Shown piece after piece: positions 25,224-35,152 of a DNA stretch of 64,000 bases. This stretch comes from an uncultured Myxococcales bacterium (GTDB lineage Bacteria > Myxococcota_A > UBA9042): contig CAIXGW010000357.1 of NCBI GenBank assembly GCA_903919145.1, forward strand, positions 1 to 64,000, read 5' to 3'. The notes below the pieces were generated by a model. That model had not been told where the DNA came from and made no database searches. It worked only from the letters and a program-made list of their open reading frames with translations. How positions within the stretch are numbered: the first letter of the stretch is position 1; every line of letters begins with the position of its first letter. A program made the translations under genes and the position numbers.

Positions 25224-26494
25224 CGCAGCGGCACGCCCGGCGCCGGCCGGATGGCCATCAGATCGCCAACTTCGCTGCGGATCCGCGCCAGAGCGTCGCC
25301 GTCTTCGCGAGCGCGAATCGACCGGGCGATCCAATTGCCGATGTGGCGCATGTCGTCCAGCGAACAGCCGCGCGAAGTCAGCGCCGGAGTGCCCACCCGC
25401 ACGCCAGAGGGATTCATCGGCGGCTGGGTGTCAAAGGGAATCGAGTTGAAATTCGCTTCCAGACCAGCCAGATCCATGGCCTTGGCTGCTTGCTTGCCGG
25501 TCGCGCCCAGGGGCATGGTGTTGAACAGCACCAGGTGGTTGTCGGTGCCGCCAGTGATGACCTGCAAGCCTTCAGACTGCAGGACTTCTGCCAGCATCTG
25601 GGCGTTGGCGACCACCTGGTGGGCGTAGCGGCGAAAGTCCTCGGTGTTGGCCTCGTGAAGGGCTACAGCCAAGCCCGCCGTGGTGTGGTTGTGCGGACCG
25701 CCTTGCAGCCCCGGAAACACGGCCTTGTCGATCGCCTGGGCATACTGAGACTTGCACAGCAACATGCCGCCGCGAGGGCCGCGCAGGGTCTTGTGGGTGG
25801 TGGTCGCCACCGCTGCGGCATAGGGCACCGGGCTGGGATGCGCACCGCCAGCCACCAGCCCGGCGATGTGGGCCATGTCGGCGACCAGCAGAGCGCCAAC
25901 CTCCTCTGCAATCTCGGCAAATTTGGCAAAATCAATCGTGCGCGGGTAGGCCGTGGCCCCGGCGATGATCAAGGCTGGCTTGAATTCGCGGGCCTGAGCC
26001 AGGATCGCGTCAAAGTTGAAGCGGTGCGACTGCGGATCCACGCCGTAGTGGGCAAAATCAAAAAATCTGGACGTCATAGAGACTTTCCAGCCGTGGGTCA
26101 GGTGCCCGCCCGCCGGCAGGCCAAGGCCCAGGATGCGCTTGTTGTCGCTGTCTCTTGGAATCAGCGCGCAGTACATCGCCAGGTTGGCCGGCGAGCCCGA
26201 GTACGGCTGGACGTTGGCGTGGTCGGCGCCGAACAACGCTTTGGCGCGGTTGATGGCCAGCTCTTCAATCGGGTCAACGAATTGCTGGCCTTCGTAGTAG
26301 CGCTTGTGCGGGTAGCCTTCGCTGTACTTGTTGGTCAGGACCGAGCCAGAGGCCTCCAGCACTGCCGCCGAAGCGTAGTTTTCTGAGGGAATCAGCTTGG
26401 CTGTCTGGGCCTGCCTCTCCTCCTCTTGGGCAATGAGCCCGGCCAGAATGGGGTCAACAGCGGCAAGGTGAGACGTCGGTACCAGGTGCGACAT
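25220..26494 (-). CDS. glyA: Serine hydroxymethyltransferase
   Basis: LIPSENYASAAVLEASGSVLTNKYSEGYPHKRYYEGQQFVD, VATTTHKTLRGPRGGMLL. Confidence 0.97.
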   Translation of the reverse strand: MSHLVPTSHLAAVDPILAGLIAQEEERQAQTAKLIPSENYASAAVLEASGSVLTNKYSEGYPHKRYYEGQQFVDPIEELAINRAKALFGADHANVQPYSGSPANLAMYCALIPRDSDNKRILGLGLPAGGHLTHGWKVSMTSRFFDFAHYGVDPQSHRFNFDAILAQAREFKPALIIAGATAYPRTIDFAKFAEIAEEVGALLVADMAHIAGLVAGGAHPSPVPYAAAVATTTHKTLRGPRGGMLLCKSQYAQAIDKAVFPGLQGGPHNHTTAGLAVALHEANTEDFRRYAHQVVANAQMLAEVLQSEGLQVITGGTDNHLVLFNTMPLGATGKQAAKAMDLAGLEANFNSIPFDTQPPMNPSGVRVGTPALTSRGCSLDDMRHIGNWIARSIRAREDGDALARIRSEVGDLMAIRPAPGVPLR

Positions 26495-26617
26495 GGGGAA
26501 CCTCCAAAGCGCCCGCAGGATGCCCTGTTGCCGCTGCGGCGTCAAAACCACCACCCTTGGCGACCGGCTCGGCGGCATGGCGCGGGCCGCCCATCGTCTG
26601 CTTGGCCGGCGCGGCCG

Positions 26618-27322
26618 CTACTCGCCCAGATAGGCCGCCTGCACCTTGGGGTCCGCCAGCAGCTCGGCGCCAGTGCCCTGGGCAATGACCTGGCCGGTCT
26701 CCAGCACGTAGCCGCGGTGGGCAATGCGCAGCGCCATTCTCGCGTTCTGCTCTACCAGCAACACCGTGGTGCCAAGGCGGTTCAGCTCCAGGATGACCTC
26801 AAAAATCCGTTTGACAATCAGCGGTGCCAGGCCCAGAGACGGCTCGTCCAGCAGTAGCAGCCGCGGCTGCGCCATCATCGCCCGCCCCACTGCCAGCATC
26901 TGCTGCTCGCCGCCAGACAGGGTGCCGGCCAGCTGCTGCTGCCGCTCTCTCAGCACCGGAAACAGGTCGTAGATGCGCTGGTAGTCCCTGGCGATTCCGT
27001 CTTTGTCGTGGCGGATGTAGGCGCCGAGCTCCAGGTTCTCTGCCACGGTCAGGCGCGGAAACACCCGCCGGCCCTCGGGCGAGTGGGCGATCCCCAGGCG
27101 GACGATGTCGTGGCACGGCACCGGCACCAACTCCTTGCCTTCAAAGGTCACCCTGCCCGACTTTGGCTTGTGCAGGCCAGAGATGCACGTCAACGTGGTG
27201 GTCTTGCCCGCGCCATTGGCGCCGATCAGCGTGACGATCTCGCCCTGCTCTACCCGCAGCGAGATGCCGTGCAGCACCTCAATGGCGCCGTAGGCTGCGC
27301 AGATGTTGTCCACCACCAGCAT
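26618..27322 (-). CDS. livF: Branched-chain amino acid ABC transporter ATPase LivF
   Basis: GANGAGKTTTL Walker A, LSGGEQQMLAVGRAMMAQPRLLLLDEPSLGLAP. Confidence 0.95.
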   Translation of the reverse strand: MLVVDNICAAYGAIEVLHGISLRVEQGEIVTLIGANGAGKTTTLTCISGLHKPKSGRVTFEGKELVPVPCHDIVRLGIAHSPEGRRVFPRLTVAENLELGAYIRHDKDGIARDYQRIYDLFPVLRERQQQLAGTLSGGEQQMLAVGRAMMAQPRLLLLDEPSLGLAPLIVKRIFEVILELNRLGTTVLLVEQNARMALRIAHRGYVLETGQVIAQGTGAELLADPKVQAAYLGE

Positions 27323-27337
27323 GGGCTGTCTCCGCGG

Positions 27338-28654
27338 TCAGTGCGCGCTGTCGGCGCCGAGGTAGGCTTCGATCACTTTGGGATCCCTGCGGATCTCCGC
27401 GGGCGTGCCGTGGGCGATCTTCTTGCCGTGGACCAGCACTGTGATGTGGTCGCTGATGCCCATCACCACCCGCATGTGGTGCTCTATCAGCAACACCGTG
27501 ACCCCGCGGTCGCGAATCGAGCGGATGAGCTCCATCAGGGCCACGGTCTCGCTGGGATTCATGCCGGCGGCCGGCTCGTCTAGCAGCAGGACTTTGGGGC
27601 GGGTCGCCAGAGCGCGGGCAATCTCCAGGCGGCGCTGCTCGCCATAGGCCAGGTTCTTGGCCAGATCGCCGCTGCGCTTGTCGAGCCCGACAAACCGAAG
27701 CAGCTCGCTGGCTTCCAGCCGGGCCACCCCCTCGATGACCTGCCCCGCCGCCGTCAGCGCCCCGCGGCGGCCAATGCGCCACAGCCAGCCCAGCAGCGCC
27801 GCCAGCCACAGCGCCAGCACGGCACTGGGCAGTACTTGGTCGTCCACACCGTCGCCAGTCAACCAGCCCAGCGCAGCCAGCCCCAGCACCAGCACCGCCG
27901 GCAGAGCCAGGTCCAGCGCGCCGTGCCGCGGTACCCGCCCGGCCATCGCCCCTTTGGCTGCCGCGCCGCCCCCCAGGTTGCCGCTGCGCAAGTGGCGATC
28001 CATGGCCACCAGCACGTTCTCTAGCACGGTCATGTGCTGAAACAGCCTAATATTTTGAAATGTTCTGGCAATACCCTGCAGTGCAATGCCCTGAGGCGTC
28101 CGCCGCCCGCGCAGCCACACCGCCCGCGCGCCCAGCGTGCCAAACAGCAGGCCGACCAGGCCGCTAAGGGCCAGCACCGCGCCACTTTGGGCCGCCAGGT
28201 GGGCTGCAAAGTCGCCAAAGGCCTGGCCCAGGGCAAAATCCCAAGGGGCGTGCGCCTTGACCACCGCTTTCCACGTCGCATCGATGCCGGCCGCGACCAG
28301 GGTTGCCACTGCGGCCGACGCCACGCCCGTCAGGGCCCAGCCGGTCATCACCCGGGCGGTCAGTGGCGCCCGCACGTCGCGACCGTCCAGCCAGACTTCG
28401 CCCGAGGTCGGCTCATAGATCCCAGTGATCGCGTTGAAAAGGCTGGTCTTGCCAGCGCCATTGGGGCCAATGACCGCGGCAATCTCGCCTTGCTTGACCT
28501 GCAGCGCGACTTCGCTCACCGCGGTGAGGCCGCCAAACCTCAGAGTCAGATTGCGCACTTCCAAAAGGGTGGCCCCAGCCCCGCCAGTTTCCTGAGCAGG
28601 CGCAGCAGTACCCACAGCTGCCGTGGCCGCGGCTGGCGAGCTGGCGTGGATCAC
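27338..28654 (-). CDS. livG: LivG-type ABC ATPase with two hydrophobic insertions
   Basis: GPNGAGKTSLFNAITGIYEPTSGEVWLDG, IARTFQNIRLFQHMTVLENVLVAMDRHL, LLLDEPAAGMNPSE; 438 aa with inserts at about residues 97-187 and 226-308. Confidence 0.93.
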   Translation of the reverse strand: MIHASSPAAATAAVGTAAPAQETGGAGATLLEVRNLTLRFGGLTAVSEVALQVKQGEIAAVIGPNGAGKTSLFNAITGIYEPTSGEVWLDGRDVRAPLTARVMTGWALTGVASAAVATLVAAGIDATWKAVVKAHAPWDFALGQAFGDFAAHLAAQSGAVLALSGLVGLLFGTLGARAVWLRGRRTPQGIALQGIARTFQNIRLFQHMTVLENVLVAMDRHLRSGNLGGGAAAKGAMAGRVPRHGALDLALPAVLVLGLAALGWLTGDGVDDQVLPSAVLALWLAALLGWLWRIGRRGALTAAGQVIEGVARLEASELLRFVGLDKRSGDLAKNLAYGEQRRLEIARALATRPKVLLLDEPAAGMNPSETVALMELIRSIRDRGVTVLLIEHHMRVVMGISDHITVLVHGKKIAHGTPAEIRRDPKVIEAYLGADSAH

Positions 28655-29778
28655 GCGTCCTCCGCGGTGGTGTGGAGCTCTTCGGCGACCCGCCTGGCCG
28701 GAAACAGGCCCTCTGGGCGCAGCCGCATCATGGCGATGAGCGCAGAGCCAAACACAAACCAGCGCCAGGAAGAAAAGCGCGCCAGCGGGTGGGTCGCGTC
28801 TCCCACCAGCACCTGCAGACCGCGATCCAGCAGCGGAGACAAGACGTTGTCAAAGCCAATGAGGATCGCCGCCCCCAGCAGCGCGCCGCGCAGGCTGCCC
28901 AGGCCGCCCAGGATGAGGCAGGCCAAGACCATGATCGAGTTGTTGAAGTCGTAGTTGGTGGGGTCGGCGGTCGTGGTCAAGTTGGTGGCATACAGAGAGC
29001 CGGCCAGGCCCGCCAGCGCGGCGCCGCCGGCAAAGGCCGCCAGCTTGACCCGCCCGGGATCCAGCCCCATGCAGGCGGCGGCCAATTCGTCCTCTCGCAG
29101 TGCCACAAAGGCGCGCCCCAGCCGGGTTTTCTCGACGACCCGCAGCAGCACCACGGCCGAAAGCAGCAGCAGCAGCGTGGTGTAGTACATCACCAGCAGC
29201 GTCGCCTCGCTGGCATCGCCGCCGCCCACTAGCTCGCGCACCGCCATGGGCACCCAGGCTTCGGCGACCGGATTGAGGCCGCGCGGGCCGTCGGTGATGT
29301 TCTCTAGGTTGATCAGCACCGTTCTGAGCACTTCGCCAAAGCCGATGGTGACAATGGCCAAGTAGTCGCCGCGCAAGCGCAGGGTCGGCGCTCCAATCAG
29401 CACCCCCGCCAGCCCCGCCAGCAGCGGCGCCCCCAGCAGCGCACCCCAAAAGCCAAAGTGAAACGGGTACTTTTCTACGGTCATGACGCCCGTGGCCATG
29501 GCGCCAATGCCAAAGAAGGCGGCAATGCCCAGCTGCAGCAGGCCGGCATAACCCACCTGGACGTTGAGAGCGACGACCAGCAGGCCGTAGATGAAGATCG
29601 TGACCAGCCGCTGGTCCAAGCGCAAGCTGAAGCCCCCGGCTTCGGCTATCAGGTCCACCACTGGAAACAGCGGGTAGAGCAGCACCATGGCCAGCAGCAC
29701 CCGCTCGGTCGAAAACAGCCGCCGCCAAGCAGGACTGCGGGCGGGCGACTCCGGCGATGTCAGGGCCTGGGCGCTCAT
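28651..29778 (-). CDS. livM: Branched-chain amino acid ABC permease LivM
   Basis: NVQVGYAGLLQLGIAAFFGIGA, LRLRGDYLAIVTIGFGEVLR. Confidence 0.95.
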   Translation of the reverse strand: MSAQALTSPESPARSPAWRRLFSTERVLLAMVLLYPLFPVVDLIAEAGGFSLRLDQRLVTIFIYGLLVVALNVQVGYAGLLQLGIAAFFGIGAMATGVMTVEKYPFHFGFWGALLGAPLLAGLAGVLIGAPTLRLRGDYLAIVTIGFGEVLRTVLINLENITDGPRGLNPVAEAWVPMAVRELVGGGDASEATLLVMYYTTLLLLLSAVVLLRVVEKTRLGRAFVALREDELAAACMGLDPGRVKLAAFAGGAALAGLAGSLYATNLTTTADPTNYDFNNSIMVLACLILGGLGSLRGALLGAAILIGFDNVLSPLLDRGLQVLVGDATHPLARFSSWRWFVFGSALIAMMRLRPEGLFPARRVAEELHTTAEDA

Positions 29779-29781
29779 GGG

Positions 29782-30735
29782 CTACACCTTCTCTCGGGCC
29801 GTGGAACCCAGCAGGCCAGCGGGGCGAAACACCAGGATCACAATAAGGATCCCAAACAAGACCGCCGGCTGCCACTGCGCCCCAATAAACTGGTCAGAGA
29901 AGGCCCGCACCAGGCCCAGCAGCAGACCGCCCAGCACCGCGCCTGGGATGTTGCCAATGCCCCCCACTACCGCCGCAGTAAAGGCGTACAGGCCATTTTG
30001 GTAGCCCATCTGGTAGTAAACCGTATTGATGTACAGGGCATAGATGACCGCTGCAAAGCCCGCCAGCCCACCGCCGACCAAAAACGTCGCCGCCACCACC
30101 TGATCGGTGTCGATGCCCATCAGCCGCGCAGCTTGCGGATCCTGCGCCGTGGCTCTCATGGCCTTGCCGAGCTTGGTGCGCGTCACCAGCAGGTACAGCG
30201 CCGTCATCACCGCCAGCGAGGCGCCAATGACCAGTACATCCTTGATCTGCAGCGTCAATCCTGAGCCGGCCCCCAGCAGATTGTCGGACGGCAGCAGCTG
30301 CGGAAAGGACTTGGGAGCCGCCGGCTGCCCCCCGCCGCCAAACACCGCCAGCGGCAGCGCCCCCCAGATCAAACCAATGTTCTGCAACAGGAAAGACACG
30401 CCAATCGCCGACACCAGCGGCGCCAGCTTGGGCGACTTGCGCAGCGGTCGGTACACCAGCCGGTCAATGCTCAGGTTGACCACAGCGCCAAAGCCCGCCG
30501 AGGCGATGACGATGCCGCACAAGAGCACCGCCAGCATCGGGCCGTGAAACTGCCCCACGTCGATGACGCCGACCAGGGTCAGCGCAAAAAACGCCGACAG
30601 CATAAAGACATCGCCGTGGGCAAAGTTGATGAACTCCAAGATGCCGTAGACCATCGTATAGCCCAGCGCCACCAAGGCAAAGACCATGCCGTTGGTCAGG
30701 CCGATGATCAGCTGCTGGGCCACTGTCTCAAACAA
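29782..30735 (-). CDS. livH: Branched-chain amino acid ABC permease LivH
   Basis: LVALGYTMVYGILEFINFAHGDVFMLSAFFAL, TAAVVGGIGNIPGAVLGGLLLG. Confidence 0.95.
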   Translation of the reverse strand: MFETVAQQLIIGLTNGMVFALVALGYTMVYGILEFINFAHGDVFMLSAFFALTLVGVIDVGQFHGPMLAVLLCGIVIASAGFGAVVNLSIDRLVYRPLRKSPKLAPLVSAIGVSFLLQNIGLIWGALPLAVFGGGGQPAAPKSFPQLLPSDNLLGAGSGLTLQIKDVLVIGASLAVMTALYLLVTRTKLGKAMRATAQDPQAARLMGIDTDQVVAATFLVGGGLAGFAAVIYALYINTVYYQMGYQNGLYAFTAAVVGGIGNIPGAVLGGLLLGLVRAFSDQFIGAQWQPAVLFGILIVILVFRPAGLLGSTAREKV

Positions 30736-30795
30736 TCAGAACCTCATCCACTCACAACAATTGCCAGAGGACCGCCGCTACGGCTGGTGCAAAAT

Positions 30796-32289
30796 TCAGG
30801 GCTGGACGGTCGTCGCCGCCGCTGGTTCTGCCACTGCCTCGCCCGCAGGCACGCACTGCCACGCGCGCACCTCGGCCGGGCTCTTGCCCTTGCTGTCAAA
30901 GAAGAATTGGGCCGAAGGACCCAGCCCGACTCCGCGGCCCGCTGCCGGCGCCTCGGCCTGGGCGCGGCCGCCGTCCTCTGCGCCCCCACCGCCGCCAAGC
31001 TGAGTGGCAAACTTGAACTCGCCGCCCTCTACGATGTTGCCGCTCATCGTCGTCATGCTGGTATCGCCGTTGGCGTCAAAGTGCCAATTGCCCAGCGCTC
31101 CGCCTTTTTGGCTGTATTTCTCCATCGCCAGGCGCAGGCTCTCGCGGTCCTTCTTGCCCACCTGGGCCAGCACGTCCAGGGCGGTCTTGGCGGCCACATA
31201 GCCGTAGACCGCGTAGCCCTCGGGCTCGGACTTGAAGCGCTCGCGGTACTTCTTCACAAACTCCGCACCCTTGCCGGTCAGCTTCTCAGGTGGCACTCCA
31301 CCAAATGTCACATAAGCCCGGCCATTGACGTTGTCTATGCCCGCCGCCTCGATGAAGGCTTTTTCAAAGCAGCCGTCGGGCACCATCAGCTTGGCGGCCA
31401 GGCCGACCGCCACCATGTCCTTGGCAATCTGCCCGGCATTGGACTGGGTCGTGCCACCAAAGTACACAAAATCAGGATTCTTTGCCTTGATCTTGGTCAT
31501 CAGCGACCGGTACTCCTGCGCCTTGGGGTCAATGCCCTCTCGGCCCAACAGCGCCAGGCCTGCGCTCTTGGCGGTCTGCTCAAAGACGTCGGCAATGCCT
31601 TTGCCGTACAGCCCGCGATCATCTAGGATGTACACTGACTTGGCGCCCATCTGCCCCATCCACTCGGCCGCCACCCGGCCCTGGATGTCATCGGCCGGCA
31701 CCACGCGGAAGTAGTTGACCTTGCCGGTGGGCCGGTAGACCGCCGGCTCACTGGGCTCGCCCATGCCGGGCTTGGTCAGGCCCGTGTAGGTGTTGGCGGG
31801 CGAGATCATGACAACGCTGGCTTTGTTGAGCACCGGCATCGAGATCTTGGCCGCGCCAGAGTTGTAGGTGCCGATGTAGAACATCACGTCGGGGTCTTTG
31901 ACGGCCTTGTCGGCGTTGGCGGCCTCTACCTCTGGGTCCCAGTCGCCCTTCTTGGCGCTGGCATCATCCCAATCCTCATAGGCAATTTCAAAATCGCCGA
32001 CCTTGCCGCCGACTTCATCCAGCGCCATCTTGATGCCGTTGACCGTGGTGGTCGTTTGGGCATTGGCCGACCCGGTCCGCGGCAAGCTAGAGACAATCTT
32101 GACCTTTCCGCTGCTTGCAGCCTGGGAGTTGACGCCGGTGCCGGCCGCAGGATTGCCCTCTGTGGCTCCCCCCGCGGGCCGTCGGCGTGCGCAACCGGGC
32201 GCGATCACAGCCGCCGCCACGGCACAGGCGAGCAGCGGCAACAGGCGATGGCAGAGGAACTGGCGGCGGTCAGCTAGGGGCATCGGCAT
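30796..32289 (-). CDS. livK: Branched-chain amino acid ABC transporter substrate-binding protein (LivK/Leu-Ile-Val type)
   Basis: Start MPMPLADRRQFLCHRLLPLLACAVAAAVIAPGC lipoprotein signal; periplasmic-binding fold motifs, e.g. NGIKMALDEVGGKVGDFEIAYEDWDDASAKKGDW. Confidence 0.9.
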   Translation of the reverse strand: MPMPLADRRQFLCHRLLPLLACAVAAAVIAPGCARRRPAGGATEGNPAAGTGVNSQAASSGKVKIVSSLPRTGSANAQTTTTVNGIKMALDEVGGKVGDFEIAYEDWDDASAKKGDWDPEVEAANADKAVKDPDVMFYIGTYNSGAAKISMPVLNKASVVMISPANTYTGLTKPGMGEPSEPAVYRPTGKVNYFRVVPADDIQGRVAAEWMGQMGAKSVYILDDRGLYGKGIADVFEQTAKSAGLALLGREGIDPKAQEYRSLMTKIKAKNPDFVYFGGTTQSNAGQIAKDMVAVGLAAKLMVPDGCFEKAFIEAAGIDNVNGRAYVTFGGVPPEKLTGKGAEFVKKYRERFKSEPEGYAVYGYVAAKTALDVLAQVGKKDRESLRLAMEKYSQKGGALGNWHFDANGDTSMTTMSGNIVEGGEFKFATQLGGGGGAEDGGRAQAEAPAAGRGVGLGPSAQFFFDSKGKSPAEVRAWQCVPAGEAVAEPAAATTVQP

Positions 32290-32499
32290 CTCCGTTCGCA
32301 GGGCGGCGTGGACTCTAACGAATCGCCGCGGTTTCGACAATCGCCGCTGGGCGGTCCGCCGCTGGCCGTAGACCGTTGGCCGGTTCCTCCAAGCTACGGA
32401 CCGTCTCTCCGACCGTGACGGCCCCATTGCACAGAATCTCCCGTTCACGCAAGGTATTAGCCTGGCCCCCCGCCTTTGCGAGGGTGACGGTGGGGGCTT

Positions 32500-32830
32500 T
32501 GGGGGAGGTTGCCGCACGTCTCGATGGGCTCCAGGGTCGCCAGCCGTGAATTCCCCAATGGCCAAGCGGATCAGACATTGCCCACCCGACTGTCCGAGGC
32601 CGGTGGGGGCCATCGCCAGGCTGCCGCACGTCTCGATGGGCTCCGGGGCCGCCAACCGTGAATTCCCCAATGGCCAAGCGGATCAGACATTGCCTACGGT
32701 ACTGTCCGAGGCCGGTGGGGGCCATCGCCAAGCTGTCGCACCTCTCGATGGGCTCCGGGGCCGCCAACCGTGAATTCCCCAATGGCCAAGCGGATCAGAC
32801 ATTGCCTACGGTACTGTCCGAGGCCTTCTG
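32500..32830. repeat. 112-bp tandem repeat, about 3 copies, in the livK/pgi divergent intergenic region
   Basis: GAATTCCCCAATGGCCAAGCGGATCAGACATTGCC starts at 32548, 32660 and 32772 (exact 112-bp spacing). Confidence 0.95.
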
Positions 32831-32953
32831 CCCCTGGCCGTCCACCGCCCGTCGCTGACCTTGCGCCGCTGGCCGTTTGCCGTCCGCGGCCTAGGGAATT
32901 CGACTGAGGGGTGCTACACTCGCGCCCGCGCATGGTGGCGCACGAGACTCGCC

Positions 32954-34534
32954 GTGGTTCAAGCCCTTGCCGATCAGTATCAAGCCAACCTCGCACGCCT
33001 GAAAGAACTTCACGCCATCGAGCGCCTGTGGCAGCGCGACGGAACGCTGTTCAGCAGTGACATGGAGGTGGCGCGCAGCGTGCGCAACCGCCTGGGCTGG
33101 CTGTTCAGTTCGCAGGTGATGCGCGACCAGGTCGACCGGCTGGCCGTGCTGGCCAAGGTGGTAGAACGCCAGCGCTATGACCGGGTGCTGGTGCTGGGCA
33201 TGGGCGGCTCCTCCCTGTGGCCAGAGGTCGTTGGGCGCCACCTGCAGGGCCACCGCGGCTTGCCGGTGCGCATCGCCGACAGCACCCACCCCGCCGCCGT
33301 CGCCGAGCTGATCGAGTGGGCGCGCCAGGGCAAGCCGCTGTTTGTGGTGGCCACCAAGTCGGGCTCCACCGTCGAAACCGCCAGTCTCTACAAGGTCCTG
33401 CGCCCTCTGTGGAATGACGGAGAGCACTTTGTCGCGATCACCGACCCGGGCAGCGCCCTAGAAGATCTGGCCAAGGCAGAAGGCTTCCGCGACATTTTCA
33501 TCAACCCCGCGGATATCGGCGGCCGGTTCAGCGCCATCAGCTTGTTTGGCCTGGTACCCGCGGTGCTGGCCGGTGTGGTGCTGCACGACGCCCTGACGCG
33601 CATCGAGGAGATGCTGGAGGCCTGCCGCGAGCCCGATCCTTCGCTCAATCCCGGGGCCATCCTGGGCGCTTGGATGGCCGCCGCCAGCCAGACCGGCCAC
33701 TGGCAGCTGCGCCTGACCATGAGCAAAGACGTGCGCGCGTTTGCTTCTTGGATCGAGCAGCTGGTGGCTGAGTCGACCGGCAAGCACGGCCGCGGCTTGC
33801 TGCCCGTCATTGGCCAGGTCGAGGCAGACGGCCCCGCTCTGGCTACCCGCATGGGCCATGCCACCGTGGTCGGCTTGAGCACCTTTGCCCATCCCGACGA
33901 CGCTTTCCTACAGCGCTGCCAAGCCATTGGCGTGTCCGACCAGAGCTTTGTGATGCCTGAGCCGGCCGACCTGTGGGGCGAAGTCGTGCGCTGGTGCTTC
34001 GCTACGGCGATGTGCGGCTTGCTGCTGGACATCAATCCGTTTGACGAGCCGGACGTTTCTTCGGCCAAGGCGGCGACCAATGCTCTGCTGAGCGGCCAAG
34101 CGCAGCCGGTCGAGCCAGACGAGCACCTGCAGGTGGCCAGCATCGGTGCCCTGGTTCAGGCGCTGCAGCCGCGCCTCACCACCCTGACGGCCGATGACTA
34201 CCTGGCGGTCCTGGCCTATGTCTCTCCCAGTCCAGCCAATTTGCAGCGGCTGGAGTCGCTGCGCCAGGGGCTGCAGACCAGGACCTCGGCGGCGATCGTC
34301 GTCCAGGTGGGGCCGCGGTACCTGCACTCGACCGGCCAATTCCACAAGGGCGGCGTGGCCCGCGGCCAGTTTGTGCTGTTGACGGACCTGCTGCAGCCCG
34401 GGCTGCCCGACCTGGCGATCCCCGGCGCGGCCTACTCCTTTGGCCAGCTGGCCCGCGCCCAGGCCCAGGGCGATGTGTGGGTGCTCAAGCAGCGCGGCAA
34501 GCCCGTCCTCTTGGCCGAATTGGCCCTGGGCTAA
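32954..34534 (+). CDS. Glucose-6-phosphate isomerase-like protein
   Basis: VLVLGMGGSSLWPEV, VATKSGSTVETASLYKVL, FVAITDPGSALEDLA, IGGRFSAISLFGLVPAVL; GTG start. Confidence 0.88.
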   Translation: MVQALADQYQANLARLKELHAIERLWQRDGTLFSSDMEVARSVRNRLGWLFSSQVMRDQVDRLAVLAKVVERQRYDRVLVLGMGGSSLWPEVVGRHLQGHRGLPVRIADSTHPAAVAELIEWARQGKPLFVVATKSGSTVETASLYKVLRPLWNDGEHFVAITDPGSALEDLAKAEGFRDIFINPADIGGRFSAISLFGLVPAVLAGVVLHDALTRIEEMLEACREPDPSLNPGAILGAWMAAASQTGHWQLRLTMSKDVRAFASWIEQLVAESTGKHGRGLLPVIGQVEADGPALATRMGHATVVGLSTFAHPDDAFLQRCQAIGVSDQSFVMPEPADLWGEVVRWCFATAMCGLLLDINPFDEPDVSSAKAATNALLSGQAQPVEPDEHLQVASIGALVQALQPRLTTLTADDYLAVLAYVSPSPANLQRLESLRQGLQTRTSAAIVVQVGPRYLHSTGQFHKGGVARGQFVLLTDLLQPGLPDLAIPGAAYSFGQLARAQAQGDVWVLKQRGKPVLLAELALG

Positions 34535-34740
34535 AAGGCGGCAAGTAGGGTCCCTACCATCGCGCGCCAATTTGCCGTTCTGGGCTCCAGGAGCCTGCTG
34601 CTGGCAGTGTCCAAAGGCCCGGCGGACGGTTTCCCTGGCCAGCCGCCGCTGAGTGCAGCCCATTGTGGCCAAGCGCCGCGGGTCTGGGTACGATGAGCCC
34701 CCTAGCGGCCAGCGCCGCGCCACTTCAGCGGAGCAAGAGC

Positions 34741-35094
34741 ATGGAGTTTCTGAACACGGACGCCCTCAACCTCAAGTCTGCGCTGATGTTTTTTATCGCG
34801 CTTGGGGCGGCCTACTTCATGTTCAAGGCGACCAAGCACTTGCTGGTGGGCCTGCTGTGCCTGATCGCGGCGATTGGCGGCGCCGGCTACCTATCTGGGG
34901 TGATCACACCGGACCGCGTGCGCCAGGCCGCGGATGCCGTCAAGGACAAAGCCGCCGGATCGCTAGAGTCAGCCAGCGACAAAGCCAAGAAAATCGGCGA
35001 GCAAGGCTACTCGACCTCCGCAGGCGGCGCGTCAGAGGTCAACGACGCCTACAAGCAGAACCTAGAAGCCAAGAAGAAGAAGCGCGCACCCTAG
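34741..35094 (+). CDS. Small membrane protein of unknown function
   Basis: MEFLNTDALNLKSALMFFIALGAAYFMFKATKHLLVGLLCLIAAIGGAGYL, then a charged tail. Confidence 0.6.
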   Translation: MEFLNTDALNLKSALMFFIALGAAYFMFKATKHLLVGLLCLIAAIGGAGYLSGVITPDRVRQAADAVKDKAAGSLESASDKAKKIGEQGYSTSAGGASEVNDAYKQNLEAKKKKRAP

Positions 35095-35152
35095 GGGCCA
35101 ATCGCCCGTGCCGTGCATTTGCCTGGCCCTGAGCGGCGCCGCCTGCCCAGGT

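Noticed and set aside
32290-32670. N-terminal extension of the livK ORF across the 112-bp repeats
   Set aside because: A proper lipoprotein signal starts at 32289 or 32283; the extension only translates repeat DNA
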